From: Bigelowiella natans CCMP2755
Lineage: Eukaryota > Cercozoa > Chlorarachniophyceae
Reading direction: 5' to 3'
Assembly: GCA_000320545.1 (NCBI GenBank)
Contig: ADNK01002519.1
Span: 254,430 to 318,429, forward strand
DNA: 64,000 nt
Positions 44,872-57,326 of the stretch are shown here, piece after piece. The position numbers and the translations under genes are program-made. Numbering within the stretch: position 1 is the first letter of the stretch; each line of letters opens with the position of its first letter. The notes under the pieces are model-generated. The model was not told the DNA's origin. It saw only the letters and a list, made by a program, of their open reading frames with translations, and did not search any database.

Positions 44872-46649
44872 CTAAGAAAGAACAACCATTTTGGCCACGG
44901 TGTAGTAATGTTTTTCTACTAGACGTTCTCTGCTTTCTTCGATCTCCTTTTTAGTAAATCTTGGTACCAAAACCTTTTGTATTTAACGTAATCTTTAGTG
45001 CACTTAATTTCCATCATGTGGTAACGAATTCATATGGCTTTTTGCCCTCAAGAAGGCGTTGTTGCAGGACAAAAATCATCAGTATATCTTCCAAATGCAC
45101 ACATACCGCATTCTTTGGGATGACGAATTTCGGAGGCTGCGGTCTCACACCGAACATAGCGCCCATTTGGTTCCGCATGCCTTTGAGGGCTTGCAGCAGT
45201 TCATCAAGGTCGTCTAAGCTTCTTCCAGATCCTGTGAGGGAGGAGTGAGAGGGGAGAGGGGAGAGGGGCAGCATAATTGCATGAATTTGCATGTTACTAA
45301 CTAGAAACATGGTGTGAGCCATCATAAGTCATCAATCCTTCTTCAAGAAAATGGAAAATAGGTATCATCATCATCATCAACAACAACAACAACATGCTTC
45401 TACGTGCATGCCCCGTATGTACCCTTTGCAACACGTAATCTTCGTCGATACGAGCCTTCGCGGTTTCCTGCATGTTGATGATATTGTCAATCATGATGAT
45501 CTTTCTCGACAATGTAATCATCATCACAGAAAAAATAGATGGCAAAACGTGCAGTTTCCTTATTCTGCCTCGCTTATCAACGGCATGACTATAGGCTTGC
45601 AGAATAATATAAGTATATATATATATATATATATATATATTACGATCGAAGAGCTTGGGGTTTTTGCGCTCTCTCTTGGTCATTGAATCAATCATCGAGG
45701 TGAACCTTATTATACACAAATACATCAACTCAATAGGAGTGTTATCAACAAACATTCTTCGGATGTCTTCGCTTTCTGCTTCAAGCTTCTACACATGCAG
45801 GCACACACTGCAGATAATAATAATAACAACAATAATAATAATTATGATAATATATGCTGTCATGTTGTATAACGATTCCCTCCACATACTTCTTTATCCT
45901 TTTCTCGCCCTCGGAGAGCTCTTTCTCTTGGATCTTCATTCCAGGGATCATACGAGTGATTTGACTCAAAGGACCCATCTTCTGGATGACCCCAAACTGC
46001 TGCTTAAAGTCCTGGACAACGACGACGAGAATTCATGCATCATAAGAGATGTGGACACGACGAAACAGAAAGTACGTTTCACATCATCATCATCATCATC
46101 AGCATCATCATCATCATCATCGTTGTCGTACTACTTACGTCAAAGTCAAAAGTGCCCTCCTTCATTTTCTCCTCAAATGTCTTTGCTTCTTTCTCGCTGG
46201 TAGATATAAGCCTCGTCAGTTACAGCGTTCGATTTAAACAAGAAAACACAGCTAACAATGGGTAACGTCCTTTACTACATACTGTATCATCATCATCATC
46301 ATCAACAACAACAACAACAACGACAACAACAGCAACAGCACATTGTTTTCAGCATTATCATCATCATCGCTTTCATCATCATTATGTTCTTTTTCGCCGA
46401 AAGGAGAGAGATATTACTCAATCGCCTCCTCAGCTTTCTCGATGAGCGACAGCATGTCTCCCATTCCTAATATCCTGTTAGAAGAAGGAAGAACAACACA
46501 TCATCATTAATCAGAGGGAGACCACAGTGATAACACTGCTGTTGGTGATACGGTTGCAGCGTATTCTAAACAGGTGCTCCCACCTTTGCGCCATTCTGTC
46601 CGGATAGAAAGGGTCCAAATCGCCCATCTTTTCGCCGACGCCTATGATT

Positions 46650-46693
<44 letters not shown>

Positions 46694-47131
46694 CCATTCT
46701 CTCTGCAAGTGTCATGCCCTCAGTTATTTTGTTGTTATTCCAGCTCTCTTTCTCCTGTGTCTTCTTCTCTTTATCTCCTCATTCTTCGCTCTCTTCCTCT
46801 GTCGATGATGTCATGAACGTACCGACAAATTTAATGGGTTTGCCTGCAACCTCGTTGATGCTCAGAGCAGCGCCTCCCCGTGAGTCGCCATCCATCTATA
46901 TTGTGAAATTAAGAATTCATCATATGTGTGTGTGTGTTTTTGTGTGCTATGTCTAAAAACTGGGCGGGAGAAGAGAAATGACCTTTGTTAGGATAGCACC
47001 CGTGAGGTCTACAGCCTCCGAAAAGGCCTTCACTACTTTGGCAGCTTCTTGCCCTATTGCGTATACACACAAGGCACTTATCAGCATACAAAGGTGACGG
47101 TGTTTATGCATGTGTACGCGTGTGTGGCACT

Positions 47132-47169
<38 letters not shown>

Positions 47170-47234
47170 ATTAATAGAACCTGTCATTGAGTCGACTACA
47201 AGCAATGTGTCTGTTGGCTCTACGGTCTGCAGTA

Positions 47235-47265
<31 letters not shown>

Positions 47266-49038
47266 TGATGACGATGATAGTTAATGATGGATATCAGCAA
47301 CACCTAGATGATGATCTATATCACTATAACTGCTGCTACTACTCACATCCTTGACTTCCTTGAGCTCTCCTATCATCTCGTCATCAATCTGCAGCCGCCC
47401 TGCAGTATCCAAGATAACCACATCGTAGCTGTGGTAGGAAATTGAGCAACGCAACAACAGAATTCATTTAAGATAAACATACAGCCATCATCCTAGATGT
47501 GGAAGAGAAGAGATCGCGAAAACAACGATGATCTTTGCTAGTTGCAGGACAGTAATCATAGTCATTCGCTATCATTTTGTTTCTTAAAACCACATGGGTA
47601 GTTTAAAATACAAAGCAGACGTTGTTCGATGTAATACCCATCTGTGCTAGCCTTCTCCACAGCCTGCAAGAAGCAATTCCAACATCCCAATTAAAAATAT
47701 ATAATAAAAGGAAAATGTGTTCATGGAGCGGCTGCATCTATCTCCCCCTTTCTACTTTCTGCAAAGAAGAGGGAGAAAACGAAAGAAACATATAGAATAC
47801 TACACAGGAGAGGACAGAAGAATAACAACAAACATCCAACGCTCACATGCAGATAGGCAAAACAGATAGTTGTGGTCAGCAGCAATCATACGACAACAGC
47901 AATGTAGCAGCAACAATCACCACAACAATAATAGTAAGATCTCATAGTAGCACCTCCTGAGCAAGCTTCACAGGGTTCCCATCGGGATTCTAATGTGGAA
48001 GGAAAGCAAAGGAAAAAACAAGAAGAAGCGAGAGAATAAGGAGGAGGAAATCCAATCAGCAGCAGCAGCGGCAGCAGCGTCACACCAACACGCATCGTAA
48101 GAGGGGCGAATGTAGTAGTAGTAGTAGTAGTAGTAGCAGCAGCAGTTGTATGCAGTCTCTTAATATGTTTGGACACGACAGTCATCTGCTGCTCGATATG
48201 CTGTGCGAAGAAGGCATCACCGTAGAACAATAAACAAACATAATGATAATAATAGTACTATAATAATTATTATTATCATAAATTTAAGATGTGGAAATTA
48301 TACCGGCGTAATGACATCGACGTCAACTCGCTTTGCCAGCGTCTGCAACTGCGCCATTGCAGCTGGCCGGTATACGTCAAGAGAGGCAAGAAGCACCCTC
48401 TGATCTTGCTTCTTAAGTAATTGCGCCAACTTACCTGGTAAAGGATAATGATGACGACGATTGTGATGATGAGGAGGAGGGAGAGGAGGGAAGATGAGAA
48501 GATGGACGAGAATGGCATTAAGGGGGGGTGATAATATTACCAGTTTGAGTGGTCTTTCCGACACCTTGCAAGCCTGATTTTGTCAGTTGTTGTCAAGGAG
48601 AAGGAGTAAGAGGAGGAGGAGGAGGAGGAGTAGGAAGAAGAAGACATAAATCCATTACAAAATGATAATTACGATGCACGAATGTACGGAGCGTAGCATC
48701 TATCCGGTGAGCAAGGGGCATCATAGAAGTAAAATAACGAAGATTATGTGTTACAATAGAGAATCTGATAATTGACCTCCATCTTATCTACCCTCCCCCT
48801 CCCTTCCTCTCCTCCATGTAGCTGTCACTGTCGGCGGCGCGTTCAAGAATATTTACATATTCTAAGATACATATCGATTATTGCTTCGATGGCGTCTCGC
48901 AGCATAAAACATGCTGCCAGTAATCCCGCTTGAAACCTCGTAGTCGAGATAGGTATATCTTATTCTTTTATTACATGTTTTCTACCTGCCATCAGCACTA
49001 TTCGAGGCCCAGATGTCGCTGTCGCCAATTCTGATGAG

Positions 49039-49074
<36 letters not shown>

Positions 49075-49136
49075 GATTCGATAGATACAGTCTCTTATCA
49101 TCGGAATTGCTAAGAAATAGTCTTCTCTCTCTCTCC

Positions 49137-49179
<43 letters not shown>

Positions 49180-49382
49180 TTTCACGACGAACAAAGAGGA
49201 AGAGAGACAAAGAGAGGCAACATAGTACTACTACTACTACTACTACTACTACTACCTTGGCGAGTGCTTCCCATGAGATCTGTCAGCTCCTCGTACACAA
49301 CCTATGATAGATTGTTGAAGAAGAAGAAAAAGAAGAAGAAGAAGAAGTAGTATTAATTGTGGGGGTTCATTCAGTTTGCGTT

Positions 49383-49416
<34 letters not shown>

Positions 49417-49480
49417 ATGGAATGAACAGCACACTTACCTCCTACGATACCCAAAAACAACATAAAATCCCTTTTGTTAT

Positions 49481-49522
<42 letters not shown>

Positions 49523-50666
49523 AACCTTGGTAAGCTGTTGGTCAGGAGAGAGTGCCTTGGAGACCTATAGGAGGCGAGGCAGTTGGACAATACTATCATA
49601 TCTCAATCGTCGATTGTATTATACGTCAATAACGACCTTCACATCCATCGACAGGACTTTGCTCTCCACATTGGAAACAAATCTAAGAATTTTGACAATT
49701 TTCGTCCGTAGTGAAGACGGATGATGATGGCAACTTTTCAAGAAATTTTGATTGAAAAAATGATTGCAGATAGCAAGTAGTGGTTGCTATCGAGGCTTTC
49801 GTTCGTATCGATGCATGGTTGACACATGTCTCACCTCCGCACCACAGGCAAGCTTACGTCTGCTTCGAGCAACGCCCGTCGTATCTGCTTCATCGGCTTT
49901 TTGATGTTTTCTAAATATCACCAAATAAATCATATCTTCGCAAAACTTCACTCCAAATGGTGAATGGAAGCAGCATAGGCGGGGATTTTATTTCATCATC
50001 ACACAGTCACCTGCCGTCAGCTTCTCATTTTTGTTTAGTAGCGAAAAAGCGCCTGCAACAGCAATATCATAATGCCCATTCGATAAAACATTGCTATATC
50101 AGTACACTGATCTTGTTACTTTAATTTCACAGAAACACAAATCGTTTAATTAGAAGACTGAGAGCTGATTAAGATTCACCTGATAATGACTCACTGAGAT
50201 TGTCGAACATGCCTGTCAATTATTTGTATAAAGAAGGAGAGAGGAGCAATTAGACAACAAGCAGCTTGGCTTAGAGTCAAATTTGTGTTGCGTTGCGGGA
50301 ATCCTACTACCAGTTCTCTTCTTCTTCTTCTTCTTCTTACTACTACTACTACTAGTAGTAGTAGTAGTAGTACTACTACTACTACTACTACAAGTACTAC
50401 TACTACACTGTTCCTCAATCATATACTTCAAGCAAGCTATCGAGGTTTAGTGAAATGCGACCTCTAACCCGGGTCGCGGACCGCCGTCTCCCAATCATTT
50501 TCCCCCATCGCTTGTTGATCTGGCCGAAATCATTCTTCCGTCGAGATAGAAACAATGGTGAGATACTCTTTTTTGCACATATCCGCCCATATTTGGTCGT
50601 AGAGAACCCTGCTACTGGTGCTAGTAGCAGAGTAGCTTGGAGGAGGGTGGTCAAGAAACTTTGCAT
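44872..50666 (-). CDS. cpSRP54: Plastid signal-recognition particle GTPase, SRP54
   Basis: GTPase that targets proteins to thylakoids. About 20 small minus-strand exons. Exon 1 (ATG 50666) encodes a hydrophobic signal peptide ending APVAGF, then a basic Ser-rich stretch: a bipartite presequence with a Phe just after the predicted cleavage, typical of secondary red-derived plastids. Then the N domain ([26 protein letters not shown]), G domain ([20 protein letters not shown]-loop, [81 protein letters not shown]) and M domain ([40 protein letters not shown]). The usual RIA before GSG is not seen. The last exon adds a coiled tail ([17 protein letters not shown]) ending at TAG 44872, not a common feature of Ffh. 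All GTPase motifs are intact. Confidence 0.92.
45612..45640. repeat. (TA)n microsatellite
   Basis: TA repeat in an SRP54 intron; a similar one lies at about 46652-46690. Confidence 0.95.
49037..49520. repeat. Cluster of (CAT)n, (CT)n, (TAC)n, (GT)n and (CT)n microsatellites
   Basis: Five separate tracts in under 500 bases (about 49038-49074, 49124-49176, 49228-49255, 49386-49415, 49485-49519), all in SRP54 introns around the short exons encoding [15 protein letters not shown] and [13 protein letters not shown]. Confidence 0.9.
50322..50407. repeat. (CTT)n(TAC)n(TAG)n(TAC)n triplet block with inverted symmetry
   Basis: TAC repeats turn into TAG repeats and back to TAC repeats at about 50339-50405. 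Because TAC and GTA are complementary, adjacent blocks can fold on each other. Located in the first SRP54 intron. Confidence 0.85.
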
Positions 50667-52899
50667 CGACGAGCGAGCTCAGGTTAATTGAAGTGAATGC
50701 GAGCCACCAGATAATTTGCCTACCCTCCCTCCTGATGAACCAAAGTATGTCCTTCGGTTCTATATTCCTCCAATAGGTTGGTGGTCACAGCGACAGAACG
50801 GCGTGATCGCTTGAACAATGCAACCTCCTTTCGATGATCCCACTGGAAGCGACTGGCACAGAAGAAGGGGGGTACTTAAGCGTACTCTTGTGCTTGGAGA
50901 CACCGCAATTTATTCTCATAATGTTACGATATCTTAGGGTTAAAAATGTGCCCAAAGGCGCTTTGCATCAGGATGAAACACGGGCAAACCTTTGTCAAGT
51001 GTGCAACATTGCTGTATTAGGCACAAAATGACTGGTACTTTGCGAGCAGATGACTCTCAATAACTGCATCGCTCTCTCTGGTTGTCGCAGCATGAAATCC
51101 CTCTAGTTTTTGGTAATTTCTCCCGGAAGTACTCGAGATTGTCTGGAGAGTTCGGAGGTGTCCGGAGATGTGACTCTGGACGGGATCGCTTCATACGTGA
51201 CTCTTTGAACGGATGAAGTTCATCATCATTGTTCATTGTTCATTGATGAAGCTACAGAAGCGGAATGGATCTTCCGACGCGAAAAGGATGCCAGACAATG
51301 ATGATAGAATGTCTAGTGGGAGGAGTTCGAAAGCACAGGTACTCATCCTACGAGGCTTGCGTTTAGAAGCATGAGCTTTGATGTGCAGTTTTCAGCGTGC
51401 GGAAATCAGATAGACTCAGTTGGCGCAACCTGGAAAGCACAGATTCGCTGTTCATCCGGGAAAAGTCTGCATCTCATCAAATTGACATTTTCCCTGAGAC
51501 ATCCTGTCAAAACTGCTGGAATCGCAGCGGTGTGGAAGGCGGCCAAAGAGAGACACTCGGATTTTGAAGGGTGCGTTCTCATTTCTGTTCTCCCAGAGGG
51601 AATTTTCGCGTGGAGGCAAAGCTAGCAAAGACTGCGTCAAAGATTTTGCCTGCCAATCCCATGTGAAACCCAATGGGAAAGTTGCAGAACATTGAAAAGT
51701 TGATGGTTTCCCCCAGCTAGCCAGCTGAAATCGGAGCTCGATCAGCACCTTTTTGTTCTTCCAGGTGCTCTGGAACTGGAGAAAAAGGAGACTCAATTCC
51801 ATGATGCACGAGAAATTCTGAAATTCTGCGATGCAGGCAATGGCGCGATGATCTGGTGAAGATTTTTTTGCTGTGTCATTTTGACAAAGACCACTTTGAT
51901 GAAAGACGTGTGCGTGAGACGAACGTGATGAAGTGATCAAATCTTTTCAATGGTCATCTTGATGTGGCTGCATGCTGCTACTTTGCATCTGCTGATTTGC
52001 CTGCGATTTTTGTCACGTGTGTCATTCTGGCCATTCAGTTCAGCAGCAGATGGAGTGGCTAGCTAGGCACGTGGGCTTCACCATGCTTGCCAGCATGCAT
52101 GTCACATCGCGCAATCGCAACTTTTGCTCTTGCTAGCTTGGCATCGATCTCAATCATCATTTTTGGCATCGATCGCAGCCATTCGTTCTTGCCTCTGAAG
52201 TGGACAATCTGGCAGGTCCGCAGCTAGTAGGTGATGTTTTCGGTTGCGAATTTTGCGGCATTTCCCCTGCTGATTGCAGTTGGGAAAAAAGTTGGGGCAT
52301 GCTCGATGGTCCGCTGCCTGGATGCCAAAGTGTTGCTGTGCGGCATCGGCCATTCTCGCATTGCCGTGGCAGTAGCTGCGCCATGCTAGCATGCTGGCGG
52401 CAGTGCAACACGATTGGCTATCAGATCGATGCAACAAAATCCATGCAATGAAAAAGGAAAGTAGCCCTCATGTGAACATGTGGTCAACCCGGTTCTACTA
52501 TGAAACCAATTTAATTCAGCGATTTATAGTGTGCATGCAACCTTAAGTAGTATGCACTGAAATACCTAACAAGGCAATAAAGGATGCCACAACTTGAAGT
52601 GAACATGCTTAGATGAGTGGATCTTATGGCTGACAGATTTGTAAGATCTAAATTATCGTTGTAATGACAGAATGTAGTTGTACTAGGTGTAATATTTCCC
52701 CTCGATGCGCTCTCTATCAGAGCGCACTAATCATGAATTCGGGGGTGAGCTAGGATAGATGATCGTCACTTCTACTGTTCAGATGAACTTTGTGCTCGAT
52801 CAATTGTTCGCATTTGTAGATGCTTAGAATTTCATAAAGTGTGTGATTAATAATAGGTAATATGAGGCTCTTGTTTAGTTTTCGGGAGCCATAGTAGTT
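50667..52899. other. Long spacer between SRP54 start and glycosidase 3' end
   Basis: No convincing gene. A plus-strand frame at 50834-51031 and a 162-codon minus-strand frame at 51940-51452 (starts TTG) lack motifs. From about 51960 to 52440 the sequence is rich in CATGC, CTAGC, GCCAGCATGCATG and CACGTG words and contains the 16-mer also found at 39760-39775. Confidence 0.5.
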
Positions 52900-53236
52900 T
52901 TAGAACACGTGGCTAGATGGCCTGGGAGGTAGAGTTCGGCCTTGGAAGTGTCGCTGGCAAGACCAGATAGTGACACCAACGGTTGCTATTGACGCTGTCA
53001 TCAAAGTAGCCATGGCGGCTTTGTGCCATCCAATCTGTAAGTAAACAGCCGCAAAATTAGTAAACGCGAGGAGGTAGTTTCAAATGATACTGTCGCAGCA
53101 TTCGCGATTTGACACGACGAGAACCACAAGTATTTCTATGCTCGCTCATTTCTCAAAATATCCTCGTGATTAGCGAAAGACTGCTAGATAAACATCGACG
53201 CAGAGAGGATGCAAGCTGTCATAGTGTTCATGTTGC

Positions 53237-53270
<34 letters not shown>

Positions 53271-54703
53271 AGACGCTTATTATTACGATGGGTGCAATCT
53301 TCGGAAGCCACATATCCTGAAGCACCGCATACACCAGTCGAGGCTCTATACCGTTAACATTCGTGTTTTCCACACCGTACACCGTGTTGATTCCGAAAAA
53401 TCCTTCGTTTAAGTAGTGGTCAGGGAAGGCAGGCATGTACTGCCCACAGAGCGAAGGCTTCCAAATATTGAGGTTAGGGCATTCTACATGAGCCTGAGAA
53501 GATAAGGAGGTGGGTTCAACGTTGGAGGATGGTTAGTACAGGCAACAGTAGACTAACACAACACCAATAACACACATGCGAGTACTCTCTTTTCGTGGAT
53601 GTCTAGCTGAAAAAAGCACGGCCGCGCAGACTGGCAAGAGTGACAAGATTGATAGTTAATAACCTTGAAATCGCAGGTCTTTGGGTCGAACTTCTTATGC
53701 GGATAATGGTATTTCCACCCTCCGTTCTTTTTCTGCGGTAATTATTTGATGAGATTACATCAACAACGATATACCAATGATTTCTCTTCTGCCCCATGTT
53801 CATTCGTATTGCCAGACAAATATCATCTGATGTTTTTAGAACCCTAACCCATTTTCTTCTGAATTATTTTCGTTTTGAGCAATTCTCCTTCATCTATCTC
53901 CACGTGCATTAACCTTTTTCGTGTTGTCCGCACAAATATTTGTAGGGAATTTCGTGGTGGTTTTCCACGCCTCATCGATCCACGCCATGACATATCCGCC
54001 AAGTGCCTGAATGAAACCATTTATAACAAGCAGAGAAAGAAGAGAAAACAATTCAATACTAATGGTGTGTGTGTGTGCATATTGGATGCAGAAACTTTAA
54101 CGTGGTCATGTCATAAAAGGCACGACATAATTATCGGCGTTTTCACAGCTTATTTTCCCGGCATGTATATGCTAAAAAAATGCGCTGTTTGGCCGCACGT
54201 TCGGGTCAACACAAAGACCCCCACTATCCGTAAATAACACAGCATGTTTTCAAGAATGTATTCCACTTCTACTTACTCCTGCGCCTTCATGATAGGCTTG
54301 ATACAGCCGTCCGGCCAGAGCAGCAACCTGAAGAGATACAAGGACAGAAACAGAGAAAGAAAAGAAGAGGGGTGGATGAGTACCACGTGATTTGTCGTCG
54401 CAATTTCCCACCACTCGTTTGTTTAGACTTTAATCGCAAGATCCTGCCTCAACCATCCTCCTCCTCCTCCTCCTCCTCCTCTCACTACCGTTGCAGGTGC
54501 TAAACAAAAAGATCATCTTACCCATATGGCGTGTGTTTTCTGGTCTTCGCCATATCCCTTCGTTTCGTTGCCGGGACTATTGTAGCATGGAGTTGGGCAG
54601 TGCTGAGAGTAGAGATAGAGATTATGGTTAAAACGACTGTTGGGGGGGGGGGGGGGGAGGGGGGGGGGGGGGGGGGGGGGGGAGGAGGAGGAGGACACTA
54701 GTT

Positions 54704-54746
<43 letters not shown>

Positions 54747-57326
54747 TAATATCATCTTCCCCACCCCCTGTACCTTCTTAGTGCAGATGCCGCAAGAATC
54801 CATATAGGCGTCTACTCCATACTCGGTCACCGCCAACGGTTTGTCAGATGTTTTATTCACCTATAAACGAACGTGGGAAGGCGAAGGGCACGAAGGGCTC
54901 AGAGAATAAACTCAACCGATACGACAACCATGCTTGCAGTCAGCATGGAGAGGAATGAGGAGGGGAAGGGGAGGGGAATGTAGCTACTTTCAATAGTTTT
55001 TCTTACCTGCAAGATAAAATCGTTCTTCCCTTCTCCAAAAGTTTTCCCACGGTATATTTGCGCTGCCCAAAGATCTGAAATAACAGAAAATTAGCTTCTT
55101 TGCTCCTCCTCCTCCTCCTCCTCCTTTTGCTTCTTGTTGTTATTATTACCGATATTGGGCATCCAATGGCCAAACCGATCTATCCTATCAGCTAGGTTGT
55201 CAATATCAGCGAAGGTACTCATGATCAATCGGTAGTTTTCCTGAGAGAGTTTATTCACACACCACACATCAGTCAATTAGGCCAGCACTATGGAAGAAGG
55301 GTTTATTGATGATTTTAGTAGTTAGAAAGGATGACGATAAGTTTCACTTCCATCTCCTTCTTCTTCTTTTCCTTTCCCCGGGTACTATTACAACCAACCT
55401 GTCCTAAGTTCTTATGAGCTAGCTCAGCGGCACGGTCAATCTGGCAGCAGCAGCACAAGGAAGAGTTGGCAAATAGTAAGAGTAAGAACACGGGAAGAAT
55501 GATGATGCGGAGAAATGAGAGGGCGATGAAATCGAATGGAATCGCAAGTGAGATGAGCATTCGTGATTCTTAAAGTCGTCGTTACCCATTGGAACAGGTG
55601 CTTGTACAAACACGCGGTAGCGTTGTAGCACGGGCTAGTCTTGTTTTTGAAATCGAAGTTTCCACATCCCTGAGGCGCCGGTTGGGGCATCCAACCACAC
55701 CCATATCTACATACGATGAATGAAAGAAAAGAGGAGGAGGAGGAGGAGGAGGAGGAGGAGGAGGAGGAGGAAAGATTGAGCAACAACAATCATTTCACCA
55801 TTAGAATGCAATGGTGGCACTGCGGCTTAGTCAGAGAGTAGGGTGTCAGTCACTAACATTCCGTCTATTGCATAGATGAAGCCGTTCCAGCCTCCGTTAA
55901 TCTCGTTACCTTAAGTAATATTCACGATTCTGATGACGATGATGATGATGTTGATGATGTCGATGAAAATGCAAGCGGGGAAGGGGAGAGGGAAGAGAAT
56001 AATGAGGAAGCTGAGGTTACCCTACTCACTCCTCCCACAATGAAGTGTGGCACTGTTTGACTACTATTTCTCCCTGAAGTCTAATCTAGTAGGCAGCATA
56101 TTATAGGAAGTATACTACCGAAGGTCCAGCCAAGAATAGCAGGGTGATCTTTATACTTCCCTACCTGAAAAGAGAGAGAGAGAAAGTGAGGACGATGACG
56201 ACCTCGTCATTAAAAGCAGCAGCTGCGTGCTAGATAGATACAGTACTGATATATCGTGTAGTTGTCTGTACGATAATAAACCTGACGGCCGAAGTTCTGC
56301 GCGACTCTTTCCATGTCTTCCTTTGAAGTGATAGGGGTTTGCAGCGTGGACCCGAGAAAGTACGTGATTGTCACCTGAGATACATAATCACTTCACTTGG
56401 GGAAATAATACTCACGTTGCCTAGGGAAGATGTGGTCTCCTCGTTTCAAAATACAAATGGTAATCTACAATCACCTCAACTTTATTACCTTGATGTTGTT
56501 CGAGTGCGCCATGTCAAGAAACTTAGAGTGGTCCCTCGTAGTATTCCACGCGTATCTGAAAATTTGCGAATGTAAGAACTGTCCTTCAGCTCCCCAAAAT
56601 GACATACCCCCCCCCCCCACCCCCACTCCTGACAAGCAATCCCCAGTACTTACGTCCGAACACTGTTTGCTCCCATAGCATTCAGTAGAGGTAGATCTCG
56701 CACCCAGAAAGCCGAGTACTCATCAGTAAAGTAATCTCCATATGGAGCACCGTATCTGAGATATTGGGTGGAGAGGAAAATGTTAATACATCTTTGAGGC
56801 ATAATGAGAAGAGTTTCACTTACAATGGATCATCTCCCAGCGGAACAGGCGAATAAGCTACGCCCTTCACGAAGAAAGGCTCCCCATCTACGAAAAGCTT
56901 CTTCCCGCGCAGCTCGATGCCGCTCTTTGTTCCTTTGGTATTACGCGGTTTTGGAGGGGCGACGTGTTTGACAACCGGATGATGATGAGAGTGTTTCCCT
57001 CCCTCATGCTGTGATGAACGATGATGCACCCCATGCGTTGAAGCTACTGTTTGTTTCGGATGCTTAGATGGCAGTTCCTTTTTTGCTACGCCTGCTGCTG
57101 CTTTAGGGTGCTCCTTTGGAGTGGGGGTAGGAGCTGGATTTGTGGCAGTGGTGGGGTTTGCAGAAACTGTAGGTTTTTCGGTGGTGGTTTGGATGATGGG
57201 TACCTCAGGATTAACGACCTTTGTTGCTGATTTATGAGCCATGGCATGATAGGTGTATTGACCAGCCTCAGCCACGTCTCCGCACCACGTAACCACAGCG
57301 AGGAGCCCAACTAACAGCTGCGTCAT
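52900..57326 (-). CDS. Secreted or membrane-anchored clan GH-A glycoside hydrolase
   Basis: Retaining glycosidase or transglycosidase, beta-glucan active by resemblance (GH72-like and related families). Many small minus-strand exons. From ATG 57326: signal peptide (LLVGLLAVVTWCGDVAEAG), a stalk of about 120 residues rich in Thr, Pro, His and Lys, then the barrel: GKKLFVDGEPFFVKGVAYSP, NAMGANSVRTYAWNT-type strand, VGKYKDHPAILGWTFGNEINGGWNGF (acid/base Glu in NEI), DLWAAQIYRGKTFGEGKNDF, and KPLAVTEYGVDAY (nucleophile Glu), then ALGGYVMAWIDEAWK. Late exons include GQYMPAFPDHYLNEGFFGINTVYG. The final exon encodes a membrane segment (AAMATLMTASIATVGVTIW) followed by a short basic tail and TAA at 52900, suggesting anchoring at the cell surface. 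The probable role is cell-wall or storage beta-glucan metabolism. Exact GH family is not settled. Confidence 0.83.
54600..54745. repeat. Long poly-G tract and (GA)n repeat
   Basis: About 40 G, broken once by A (about 54642-54682), followed by GGA units and a GA repeat (about 54710-54743). It lies in a glycosidase intron and is C-rich on the coding strand. Confidence 0.9.

Noticed and set aside
51452-51940. 162-codon minus-strand frame
   Set aside because: Starts at TTG, no motif, and lies near a palindrome-rich spacer; probably chance or a decayed repeat.
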